Assembly (NCBI GenBank): GCA_900767955.1
Contig: CAAGBC010000065.1
Coordinates: forward strand, 1-17,376
Direction: 5' to 3'
Origin: Spirochaetia bacterium
Lineage (GTDB): Bacteria > Spirochaetota > Spirochaetia > Treponematales > Treponemataceae
Length of the DNA stretch: 17,376 bases
The translations under genes and the position numbers were made by a program. Below, in pieces: positions 1 to 7,992 of this stretch. The notes under the pieces were generated by a model, which saw only the letters and a list, made by a program, of their open reading frames with translations, was not told where the DNA came from and ran no database searches. Numbering within the stretch: the stretch's first letter is position 1; every line of letters begins with the position of its first letter.

Positions 1-84
<84 letters not shown>

Positions 85-130
85 TTAATAGAAAAAAAAT
101 ATCATTTTTTAGAAATAAAATTGTAAACAT

Positions 131-182
131 AAGCTCATTTTTGCGTAGATAAAATTTGCGTGAAAATGGGCTTTTTTGTTTT
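131..182 (+). terminator. Rho-independent terminator of an unseen upstream gene
   Basis: A 15-16 bp stem (131-146 with 158-173, including a few G-T wobbles) closes an 11-nt loop and is followed by a T-rich run at 172-182. This ends a + strand transcript that enters from the left edge, and it separates the CAAT tract from the lipoprotein gene downstream. Confidence 0.85.
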
Positions 183-188
183 AACCCT

Positions 189-217
189 TTGGAATAAATT
201 TGCGCTGCAAATATAAA
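189..217 (+). promoter_or_regulatory. Probable sigma-70-type promoter of the B-repeat lipoprotein gene
   Basis: TTGGAA at 189-194 (4 of 6 to the -35 consensus), a 17-bp spacer, and TATAAA at 212-217 (-10). The expected start near 224 lies just before the ribosome binding site GGAGG at 226-230. The promoter begins immediately after the upstream terminator. Promoter-like sequences are common by chance in AT-rich DNA, so this is moderate support only. Confidence 0.5.
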
Positions 218-235
218 TAAATATTGGAGGAAAAA

Positions 236-3200
236 ATGAAATCATTCATTTTTAAGAAAATCCTAAACGGATTGATGTGTCTTGTGACACTATTTGGATT
301 ATTTTGCTTTATGTCATGTGCAGCAGATGCAGGCAGTGACTCAGCAAGTGCTAGCACAGATAAGTTGGTATTAGATTTTAATGGTGGGAAAATGTTCAAT
401 TACAAATCCGCTGAGTTTTCAATAGAAGAAATAACACCATATGTAGGAATGCCAATTGATAAAGCACTGGCAGCTTTAGGTATTGATACTACAAATATAA
501 AAAAGGAAGGTTTATATCTTCATGGTTGGACTTTAAAGAAAAATGGAGAAACTTGTGTAACAAATTTGCCTACATTTGGAACTTTATATGCTAAGTGGGG
601 AACAGACCCTCTTGAAGATGATAATGAAAATGTTCCACTTACTTTGACATTGAATTTTAATGGTGGAAAACTTGATGGTACTTCAATTAAATATTTTGAT
701 AATTCTAAAATTGCAAAATACGCTGGTAAAACAATTGATGAAGCTTTAGAAGGTTTGGGAATTACAAATCCAACAAAAGAAGATTATGTTTTTATCGGTT
801 GGACAGATAATTTAACTACAGCAAATGAAGTAACAACACTACCTACTAAAGGAAATGTAACTTTATATGCAATATGGCAATTTAATGGAACAGCAAATCC
901 TCTTACTTTGACATTAGATTTTAATGGTGGAACATCAGGTGAAGAAAGTTATTTTGTTCTTATTGATGATGAAATAGCAGATTATAAAGGTATGCCAATT
1001 GCAAAATATTTTACAGAAAAAAATAAACCATTACCTACAAAAGAAGGCTACACTCTAAGTGGTTGGTCTACTACAAGAAATGGCGAAGCTACAATTGTAA
1101 ATATTCCACTTGAAGGAACAGTAAAATATTACGCAGTGTGGGAAGAAGTAGTACCAGAAAAATTAACATTTACATTAGATGCTGGAAAAGGATTGATAGC
1201 ATTAGATGCTTATAATGAAGATAGTGAAAAAGTAAAAACAATATCTACAGAATTTGAAGCAGGTGCTACTTTAGAAGAAGTTTTTTTAAGTTTGCCTTCT
1301 GTTATGCCAGTATTTGAGTCTTTGCCAAACAATGATGATGCATATTGTTATGAAGAAAAAGGTGTTTATTATTATCCATATGCTTATAGTGATAGAAAGG
1401 GAAGTGTAGTTAAATTAGGATTTAATACAGAAATACCAGATATAACTCTTACAAAAGATACAACATTTTATATTGAATATCGTAAATGTGTTAATGTTCT
1501 GTTTAATGTAAATGGCGGATATCGTGAATTAGAAGAAGAAAAATCTTCAGAAAATTTCAAAATAAGTATGGGATTTTATTTTTCAATGCTGTGGTCAAGT
1601 GTTGGAGATAATTTAAAAATAAAGCGTGATGGATATGTATTAGAAGGATTTACATATACAAAAGATGGTTCTGATTTTGTAACAGAAATACCACTTGAAG
1701 ATTGTACAATTTACGCAAAGTGGGCATTACCAAAAGAATGTACATTAACATTAAAATCAGCTCCTTATTCAACATTTATTGATGACAATGGCAAACCTTT
1801 GGGTTCAGAATTAAAAATTACTTATATAACAGGTTCAACTTTAGGTGAAATTCTTGAACAGAAAAATATGAGGGATTATTTTGTTGATGAATCAGAATTA
1901 AAATATAAATCGTATATTGAGTTTGTAGGATTTGTTGCTGAAGATATTTTATACTATGAAGATTCTGTTCCAACAAAAGATTTAACACTTTCTGTAAAAA
2001 CACAACCAATACAATTAGAAATTTCTTTTAATTATAGTACTGGAATAGATGATTTTGGCAAAACTTATTTTCGCAAAGTTATATTAGGTGAAGATATTCA
2101 AACCAAAATTTCAACCCAGTCTATAGCTAGTATTATAGAAGAATATAATGTTCCTACTCCAACAAAAGAAGGTTATAAACTTGTGGGCTGGGGATATGAT
2201 TCAGAAACTCCTATAGAGGTAATTGATAAAACTGTAGAAGAATTATTAAGTGGAAAAGCTTATTTAGATTTATATGCAGTATGGCAAGAAAAAGAGGAGC
2301 CGACTAATCCAGAACCTGAAAAATTAACATTTACATTGGATGCTGGGAAAGGTACTTTTTTAAATGAGGAAACAGAAGAGATTCGTAATATTATAAAAGT
2401 AGAGTTTGAGGCTGGAAAAACACTTAATGAAATAGAAATGCCAAAATTTATTCCACATGTATATATTAAAGATAATTTTGAATATTCATATGAAGATAAT
2501 GGTTCATACTATTATATTACAGGAATTAAAAATAGTGACGGAAAAGTAGTTATTGATTATAGTAATTATGTTATAGATCAAACTGTATATACAACAAAAT
2601 TTTATGAAGATGTTACTTGGTATGCTTCTTATGGAAAATTGGTAAATATTACATTTAAATTAAATGGTGGATATGCAGAACAATATGATCATGAAACTGG
2701 AGAAAAAATAGAAGTTACTACAGATATTGATGCTTTTGAAGTTGAAGGTCGTCGATATTTTTTTACAAATGATCCAGAACGAGATGGGTATGTCTTTATG
2801 GGGTGGACACTTACAAAAGATGGAAATGATTTTGTAACAGTTGTTCCAAGTGAAGACACAACACTTTACGCAAAATGGGAATTACCAAAAGAATGTGTAT
2901 TAACAATTAATGCAGGTGAATATTCACAATTATTTGATAGAGATGGAAATTCTTTAGGTAGAGAAATAAAGCTTACCTTTACTTCTGGAAAAACTATCGG
3001 TGGAGTTTTAGAAGAAAATAATATTGATTATTACGATATTGTTAATAGATTTGAAATAGAAGATACACTTTATGATATTTTGAAAGATTCTGCTGGGGGC
3101 GGATATGCATCTCATGTTATTCTTTCAGATTCTGTTACACTTTATCCAACTTATATGTGGATAACATCATGTATTAATGTAGGAATCTTAAAATACTATG

Positions 3201-4921
3201 ACTATGTTAATAATGGTTATTACGATGAAAAAGCTGAGCCTAAATATGAAGAAACTTATGACAAAGATATCTTTGAAGAATATTTAAACACTCCTCATGC
3301 AGATGGTTACATTTTTGCAGGTTGGACTTATACACCAAATGGTAATGATTATGTAAATCTAGATGATTATATTCCTACAAGCAAAACTACTACTGTTTAT
3401 GCAAAATGGATTCCAGAAAGTGAAGTAAAACCATTGTATGAATATAGTTCAGATAATTCACAAATAACATTTACATTTGTTCCATCTTATTTTGGCTACG
3501 ATTGGGATAGTGATGAATTCCATGAAGTACAGTTAATGTCAGAAGCAGTAGGTTGGGATCCAAAAGAAAAGCGTCTTATGGAAAAAGACAGCGATGGAAA
3601 TTATACTGTTACAGTACCTTATAATGCTGCTGCATATAAGCTTTATGAAAAATGGTCTGGATTTAAATTCTATGTTTTTGAAGATGAAGTATATTTAGGT
3701 CCTACTCAATGTAAAATATCTTCATATGATGTAATTAATATGGGGGATCCAAACTTTAAACTTCAACTTGCAACTTCTAATCTTACAATTGATTTAAACG
3801 GTGGTAATATTAAAGGAGATACATCAAGTTTAGAATATGAAGTAGATGGATATATAGGTACTTCAATGAATGGTTTTATTGAAGGGTTTAAGGGTGTTAC
3901 TGTAAAAGAAGGTTATGTTTTTGCTGGTTGGACACTTACAGAAGATGGTGATGATTATGTAGATTATGTTCCAGGTGGTATAAATACTATTTATGCAAAA
4001 TGGATTATTCCTTCAACACAAACAATTACTTTAATAGCAAGAGATGGGGATGAATTTTATAATTGGAATGACGAACCATTAGGAAATGAAGTATCTTTTG
4101 AATTTGAAGTTGGAATAACATTAAATGAACTTCTAAGTCAAAATAATATGTCTTATCATAGTATGTTAAGATACTATGAATCTAATAGCGAGATTATTTC
4201 GTTTACTAACTTTGTAGATGTTAGTGGTAATATTTATACTGATTCAAAAATTCTAGCAAGTGATATTGTTTTGACAGCTCAATATCGTGTTTGTGCTAAG
4301 ATCACTTTTGATTTAAATGGTGGACAGTTTAAAGAAGGTGAAGAAAATCCAACTATTTATGTAAATGATAATGAACTTTATTATCTTGATTGGTATGAAA
4401 AACCAACAAAAGAAGGATATAAGTTCATAGGTTGGACATCAACAAAAGATGGTGATGATTTTATTAATGATATAACAGGTCCAATCCCAAATGGAATCGT
4501 GTATGCAAAATGGCAAGACCCTCTTAAGTTATTTGATAAGGGTGATTTAATAGGTGATTTTGCAGTAGTTGAAGGTGCTAGTGGCTGGAAATTTGATGAA
4601 TCGGCGGCACTTGCTTTGACTTACGAAGGTGAAGGTGTATATACTGCAACATTTACTTACCACGATTATATGTGTGGATGGGATACTAATACAGATTACT
4701 GTGATTTCAAAATAAGAGCTGTTGCTGGTAGTTGGCAGGGTGCTTCTTATGGAGTTCTAAATTATCTTGATCAACCAGAACTTGATGGTGATGAAGTATT
4801 GTGTGGTTCAAATAATGCCCCAAATGTTAGCATTCCAGCAGAAGATGGTGTTACATATAAAGTTATTTTCCGCTGTGCATCTGACGGTAATGTTTATGTA
4901 AAAGTTGCCACAGTACAATAA
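236..4921 (+). CDS. Large surface lipoprotein with about 14 InlB-type B-repeat modules
   Basis: A 1561-residue protein. I chose ATG 236 over the TTG at 224 because GGAGG at 226-230 sits 5 nt before it, and the TTG codon overlaps that site. The N-terminus has two lysines, a hydrophobic stretch and a spirochaete-type lipobox FMSC with Cys28, so it should be lipid-anchored. The rest is tandem Listeria-Bacteroides/Flg_new modules of about 75-110 residues with signatures such as LDFNGG, GWT.TKDG and YAKW. Fourteen modules can be counted: eleven from about nt 366 to 3420 and three from 3781 to 4515. Classical NGG-GWT-YAKW modules mix with degenerate DAGKG or D.NG..LG variants. A non-repeat region at 3430-3775 (with GWDP and DGNYTVTVPY) and the C-terminus at 4520-4918 (GDFA...GW...FKIRA) resemble E-set/CBM48 or SusE/F-like carbohydrate-binding folds. 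That resemblance is by eye. A role in adhesion or glycan binding is inference. Palindromes start right at the stop codon. Confidence 0.93.
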   Translation: MKSFIFKKILNGLMCLVTLFGLFCFMSCAADAGSDSASASTDKLVLDFNGGKMFNYKSAEFSIEEITPYVGMPIDKALAALGIDTTNIKKEGLYLHGWTLKKNGETCVTNLPTFGTLYAKWGTDPLEDDNENVPLTLTLNFNGGKLDGTSIKYFDNSKIAKYAGKTIDEALEGLGITNPTKEDYVFIGWTDNLTTANEVTTLPTKGNVTLYAIWQFNGTANPLTLTLDFNGGTSGEESYFVLIDDEIADYKGMPIAKYFTEKNKPLPTKEGYTLSGWSTTRNGEATIVNIPLEGTVKYYAVWEEVVPEKLTFTLDAGKGLIALDAYNEDSEKVKTISTEFEAGATLEEVFLSLPSVMPVFESLPNNDDAYCYEEKGVYYYPYAYSDRKGSVVKLGFNTEIPDITLTKDTTFYIEYRKCVNVLFNVNGGYRELEEEKSSENFKISMGFYFSMLWSSVGDNLKIKRDGYVLEGFTYTKDGSDFVTEIPLEDCTIYAKWALPKECTLTLKSAPYSTFIDDNGKPLGSELKITYITGSTLGEILEQKNMRDYFVDESELKYKSYIEFVGFVAEDILYYEDSVPTKDLTLSVKTQPIQLEISFNYSTGIDDFGKTYFRKVILGEDIQTKISTQSIASIIEEYNVPTPTKEGYKLVGWGYDSETPIEVIDKTVEELLSGKAYLDLYAVWQEKEEPTNPEPEKLTFTLDAGKGTFLNEETEEIRNIIKVEFEAGKTLNEIEMPKFIPHVYIKDNFEYSYEDNGSYYYITGIKNSDGKVVIDYSNYVIDQTVYTTKFYEDVTWYASYGKLVNITFKLNGGYAEQYDHETGEKIEVTTDIDAFEVEGRRYFFTNDPERDGYVFMGWTLTKDGNDFVTVVPSEDTTLYAKWELPKECVLTINAGEYSQLFDRDGNSLGREIKLTFTSGKTIGGVLEENNIDYYDIVNRFEIEDTLYDILKDSAGGGYASHVILSDSVTLYPTYMWITSCINVGILKYYDYVNNGYYDEKAEPKYEETYDKDIFEEYLNTPHADGYIFAGWTYTPNGNDYVNLDDYIPTSKTTTVYAKWIPESEVKPLYEYSSDNSQITFTFVPSYFGYDWDSDEFHEVQLMSEAVGWDPKEKRLMEKDSDGNYTVTVPYNAAAYKLYEKWSGFKFYVFEDEVYLGPTQCKISSYDVINMGDPNFKLQLATSNLTIDLNGGNIKGDTSSLEYEVDGYIGTSMNGFIEGFKGVTVKEGYVFAGWTLTEDGDDYVDYVPGGINTIYAKWIIPSTQTITLIARDGDEFYNWNDEPLGNEVSFEFEVGITLNELLSQNNMSYHSMLRYYESNSEIISFTNFVDVSGNIYTDSKILASDIVLTAQYRVCAKITFDLNGGQFKEGEENPTIYVNDNELYYLDWYEKPTKEGYKFIGWTSTKDGDDFINDITGPIPNGIVYAKWQDPLKLFDKGDLIGDFAVVEGASGWKFDESAALALTYEGEGVYTATFTYHDYMCGWDTNTDYCDFKIRAVAGSWQGASYGVLNYLDQPELDGDEVLCGSNNAPNVSIPAEDGVTYKVIFRCASDGNVYVKVATVQ

Positions 4922-4969
4922 TTCTTTTTAGTGAGATGCTGAAACAAGTTCAGCATGACACAAAGAATT
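4920..4969. repeat. Dispersed palindrome, copy A, nested in a longer inverted repeat
   Basis: ATGCTGAA (4936-4943) and TTCAGCAT (4949-4956) form a perfect 8-bp stem with a 5-nt loop. Outer arms GTG/CAC and AATTCTTT/AAAGAATT (4920-4927 with 4962-4969) lengthen it and include the last two bases of the lipoprotein stop codon. Read on the - strand the core is GTCATGCTGA...TCAGCATCT, the same plan as the copies at 4990 and 17319. Confidence 0.85.
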
Positions 4970-4970
4970 T

Positions 4971-4981
4971 GTCATCCTGAC
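4971..4981 (+). repeat. Half copy of the GTCATNCTGA palindrome
   Basis: GTCATCCTGAC is the left arm of the palindrome family without its matching right arm. The identical 11-mer occurs at 17161-17171, also without a right arm. Both may be deletion remnants. Confidence 0.55.
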
Positions 4982-4989
4982 AACCGAAC

Positions 4990-5014
4990 GTCATTCTGAC
5001 GAAAGTCAGGATCT
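4990..5014 (+). repeat. Dispersed palindrome, copy B, with GAAA loop
   Basis: ATTCTGAC (4993-5000), loop GAAA (5001-5004), GTCAGGAT (5005-5012): 8 pairs with one G-T wobble. The framing bases GTC..CT match the widespread bacterial intergenic palindrome form GTCATTC...GGATCT. It lies just before the terminator. Confidence 0.8.
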
Positions 5015-5015
5015 T

Positions 5016-5056
5016 ATCCCTCAGTGTGAATCGTTTCCGCTGGGGGATTTTTTTTC
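5016..5056 (+). terminator. Rho-independent terminator after the B-repeat lipoprotein gene
   Basis: ATCCCTCAGTG (5016-5026) pairs with CGCTGGGGGAT (5038-5048) over 11 bp with two wobbles, followed by eight T at 5048-5055. It ends the transcript of the gene stopping at 4921. It also shows that an ATG at 5026, inside the stem, is not the start of the next gene. Confidence 0.85.
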
Positions 5057-5127
5057 TCCTGTATAGCAAATTTCTTCATAAAATGGTAAAAACTAATTAC
5101 ACAAAAAAATTAGGGAAAGTGAAAATT

Positions 5128-6849
5128 ATGAAAAAAAGTTTACTTAAGTTTTTACTACCAATGACAATTGTTCTGTCATTATTATCATGTACAATAAACG
5201 AAGATGATGAAGATGTTGGAACAGAAGTTGGTTTGCCAAACGAATTGCATATGTTTGAGCAAGAAAAGAATCCGGAATATGATTCACGCACAAAAGCATT
5301 AGATGCAATTTTTAATCCAGATGAATTAGGAAAAATCATTTTAGTATTTGACCGTTCTGAATGGAATAAACATCTTGATTATTGTGATTTGGAATTACAT
5401 CACGAAGAAAATGTAGTTGCAAAAGGTTTTTATTTTGCAAAAGACAATAAAGAATGGTTTTTTAAGGATATAGGTTTTAGAATTCGCGGAAATACAAGCC
5501 GAATTCGCCCACAGGATTTTATTGGAAAATATGTTCCTGCTCATTTTGCATTAGATTTTGAAGAATGGCTTACAAAAGAAGATGATGCAGACAAAAAAGA
5601 AAAAAAACTTGCAGGCGCTGCAAAAGGGCTTATCTTAAAAAGATTCAAAGACGATCCAACATACAGTCGTGAAATTTATGGATACAATATGTTCCGCCAA
5701 AATGGAATTTGGATTGCTCCACGCGCCGCTTACACAAGATTGATAATTCAGATTCAAGAAGCTGATGGTTCTTATGAAACAATAAATTATGGTGTTTATG
5801 CCATGATTGAAGAAGTAAAAAAGCAATTCTTAAAGGAACGTACAACTCCAGAAAGTGGTGGCAATTTGACTTCAAACAAAGGAAATCTGTGGAAACTTTC
5901 TTGGCCTTCTGATTTTAAAAATATAGATGCAAATTCAATCGGTGAAGAATCTAGCAAAAAAATAACAGATGCAAACGGAAATGTTACAGGCATAAAAGTT
6001 CAGTCTTTTCCTTATGACTTTAAAAGTGGTGGCTTATTTGAAGAAGCAAAAACTCAACTTATAGATTTTATTAACGAATTAAATGCTCTTCCAAATTGCA
6101 AAGACGGAAATAACGATGAAGCTGATATAGCAACAATTAAAGATTTTTACACAAATAAAATGGATGGCGATTTGTTCCTTCGTACTTACGCTGTAAATGT
6201 AATTTTAGGAATGTGGGACGACTATTGGATGAATTCTAATAACTTCTATTTCTATTTTGATGAAAGCGGAAAAGCTTATTTTATTCCTTTTGATTATGAC
6301 AATATTCTTGGTGTAAACGGGCTTAATACTGATATTGCAAAACACAGTCCAATTGCATGGGGAAATCTTGATGATGGAAATCGTCCGTTAATTCAAAAGA
6401 TTTTGCAAGTTCCAGAATATATGCAAGTTTATAAAGCATATCTTGATTTATATTCAAATGAAGAAAGTTATTTTGACGATGACAAAAGTATTGAGAGAAT
6501 TAAAAAATGGCAAGAAATGATTAAGCCTTATATTTATGGAAGAAAATTAAATTATACATTTGAACAAAAAAATAAATATTTCTGTAAAGTTTATAAAGAA
6601 ATTGCGGATTTTCCTGCAGACTGGGGAAGTCCATACAAAAAGTATACACTTTATACTCCTGGCGATATGAATTATTTTACAGTTCGCCAAAATACAATAA
6701 AACAGCATTTAGGAAAATCTGACACATTGATTCTTACACTTGATGCAGGGAAAGGTTATTTTTTCACAAAAGCTGATCCTTATATAAAAACTTATACATT
6801 TACTTTTAAAAAAGGTGACACCTTAAAAAAAAATTCTCAATGCAAATAA
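5128..6849 (+). CDS. CotH-kinase-family lipoprotein, C-terminal B-repeat cut by a frameshift
   Basis: A 573-residue product as read. The start is ATG 5128, because MKKSLLKF...LSLLSC is a clean lipoprotein signal (lipobox LLSC, Cys21); a purine-rich AGGGAAAG lies upstream. Residues about 75-510 carry the CotH pattern: FRIRGNTSR (117-125), LKRF (170-173), NYGVYAMIEEV (220-230), a catalytic-loop-like MWDDYWMNSNNFYFY (362-376) and a metal-binding-like FDYDNILG (388-395). CotH proteins are atypical kinases first known from spore coats; a secreted spirochaete member would act outside the inner membrane, with unknown substrate and nucleotide source. From residue about 534 a B-repeat module begins (LTLDAGKG), closely like modules of the gene ending at 4921. 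It is cut at an A9 run (6825-6833) and stops four codons later. A one-base shift restores about 140 more residues, so this may be a broken, phase-off or slippage-decoded gene, or carry a sequencing error. Confidence 0.9.
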   Translation: MKKSLLKFLLPMTIVLSLLSCTINEDDEDVGTEVGLPNELHMFEQEKNPEYDSRTKALDAIFNPDELGKIILVFDRSEWNKHLDYCDLELHHEENVVAKGFYFAKDNKEWFFKDIGFRIRGNTSRIRPQDFIGKYVPAHFALDFEEWLTKEDDADKKEKKLAGAAKGLILKRFKDDPTYSREIYGYNMFRQNGIWIAPRAAYTRLIIQIQEADGSYETINYGVYAMIEEVKKQFLKERTTPESGGNLTSNKGNLWKLSWPSDFKNIDANSIGEESSKKITDANGNVTGIKVQSFPYDFKSGGLFEEAKTQLIDFINELNALPNCKDGNNDEADIATIKDFYTNKMDGDLFLRTYAVNVILGMWDDYWMNSNNFYFYFDESGKAYFIPFDYDNILGVNGLNTDIAKHSPIAWGNLDDGNRPLIQKILQVPEYMQVYKAYLDLYSNEESYFDDDKSIERIKKWQEMIKPYIYGRKLNYTFEQKNKYFCKVYKEIADFPADWGSPYKKYTLYTPGDMNYFTVRQNTIKQHLGKSDTLILTLDAGKGYFFTKADPYIKTYTFTFKKGDTLKKNSQCK

Positions 6850-7255
6850 TTTTCAGAGATGGACAGTTTTCTATAGCGATAATGATGAATCATTTTTATT
6901 TGGATATGAAGAAAATGGAATCTTTTATTATCCAGATTGGTTCTGTGATGAAGAAGGAAATTGGGTTGATGAATATCAAACATTTACAACATCAACAGTT
7001 TTAGGTTCAATTTATAGAAGATTTTATAATGTAACTTTTGATTTAAACGGAGGAACTTATCAAGGTTCAACTAATTCTGTGAAAAAACTTGTTCCAGAAG
7101 TTTATTATCTTAAAAACTTTGCTTTTACCCCAACAATAGAGGGAAAAGCATTTTGGGGTTGGACATTAACTCCTGATGGTGATGATTATGTTTCTAGAAT
7201 GCCTTCAGAAGATATAACTGTTTATGCAAAATGGGAAGAAGCAGACGAATCTTAA
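6833..7255 (+). pseudogene. Out-of-frame C-terminal B-repeat of the CotH lipoprotein
   Basis: In the frame one base ahead of the CotH gene, 6833-7255 is open and encodes about 140 residues with no plausible start. The translation includes GYEENGIFYYPDWF, VTFDLNGG, GWTLTPDGDDYVSR and VYAKWEE. These continue the interrupted module and closely match the lipoprotein ending at 4921. Removing one A from the A9 run at 6825-6833 joins the parts into one 708-residue protein ending in a complete NGG...YAKW module. The retained module spelling suggests the break is recent, reversible or an artefact. The last four bases overlap the convergent ecfT gene. Confidence 0.85.
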
Positions 7256-7980
7256 GATTTTGTGTTCATTCTGTTTGAAATTGCCTTGCGGGAATTTTCT
7301 GCGTATTCAAACATAGCGTAAAATAAAGCCATGAGTCTTGAATAAAGATTTATGGCTTTATTTTTTATGGAAGTCTTTTGTGGTGTTTTTGCTTTTACCG
7401 CCAGTGAAATTTTGTTCCAAGAAGTAAAAATCTCTGGGATAAAACAAATTGTAACAGAAATAATATATGCAAGATGAAGTTTTTTTATTGGTGGAATGAT
7501 TTTTGCAAAAGCGTTTTCTATTTGTTCAAGAGCGTCTAAAATTTGCAAACGGGAAGTAGTTTCAAAAATAACTAGCGAAAATGCCATGGAAATTAAAAAT
7601 CTTGCGGTGTATAGCAGTCCTTCAAAAAATCCTAAAATATTTAATTCACCGTAAAGTAATTGTTCTTCTGTAGTTGGAAGAATTTTTATTAAAGTGACTA
7701 AAAATCCCAAAAACAAAACATAAGATAATTTTTTTATGCTAGAAAAAGGCGTTTTTGCAAAGGCTAAAAATAAAATCGTGATAATTCCATAAAAGCCACA
7801 TCGTGCCCAAGGAAGTAATTGTATAGCAGTAAATTCCGTATTGTTCCAAGATGAAGAAAAAACTCTGATAGAAACAAAAAATAACAAAATAATTTTGATA
7901 ATTGCAGGAATTTTGTGAACTAAAGTTTTTTGTATGCGATATGAAAAAAGACAAGTTGTTTCTTTTACGGTGCTTTTCAT
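7252..7980 (-). CDS. ecfT: ECF transporter transmembrane component EcfT (BioN/CbiQ type)
   Basis: The membrane scaffold of an energy-coupling-factor importer, linking the substrate-binding protein to the ATPase. The product is 242 residues from ATG 7980, or 246 from a TTG at 7992 directly after the ecfA stop; neither has a strong ribosome binding site (TTG has a weak GGA 5 nt ahead). Five or so hydrophobic segments are visible (246-residue numbering: about 30-45, 65-79, 90-105, 127-143, 172-186). The family pattern FETTSRLQILDALEQI (143-158) is clear. The C-terminal coupling region, where family members carry two Ala-Arg-Gly/Ser motifs, is divergent here: AVKAKT and NSRKAISNR. It is last in the bioY-ecfA-ecfT set. 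Its stop overlaps the convergent CotH frame by 4 bp (TTAA), with no terminator between them. Confidence 0.85.
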   Translation of the reverse strand: MKSTVKETTCLFSYRIQKTLVHKIPAIIKIILLFFVSIRVFSSSWNNTEFTAIQLLPWARCGFYGIITILFLAFAKTPFSSIKKLSYVLFLGFLVTLIKILPTTEEQLLYGELNILGFFEGLLYTARFLISMAFSLVIFETTSRLQILDALEQIENAFAKIIPPIKKLHLAYIISVTICFIPEIFTSWNKISLAVKAKTPQKTSIKNKAINLYSRLMALFYAMFEYAENSRKAISNRMNTKS

Positions 7981-7992
7981 TTTATCTGCCAA

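Noticed and set aside
224..235. TTG 224 as the start of the large lipoprotein
   Set aside because: The codon overlaps the GGAGG ribosome binding site that is well spaced for ATG 236.
1818..2009. Antisense frame inside the B-repeat lipoprotein gene
   Set aside because: Low-complexity translation rich in Ile, Leu and Gln, with no start signal; a by-product of the AT-rich coding strand. The same applies to the other antisense frames across the window.
236..4921. Tandem repeats in the lipoprotein as a CRISPR-like or satellite array
   Set aside because: The repetition is at protein level with strong codon-level divergence and no regular spacers; it is a multi-domain coding repeat.
5026..5127. 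N-terminal extension of the CotH gene from an ATG at 5026
   Set aside because: That ATG lies inside the terminator stem of the previous gene, and the extension would bury the lipoprotein signal that begins at 5128.
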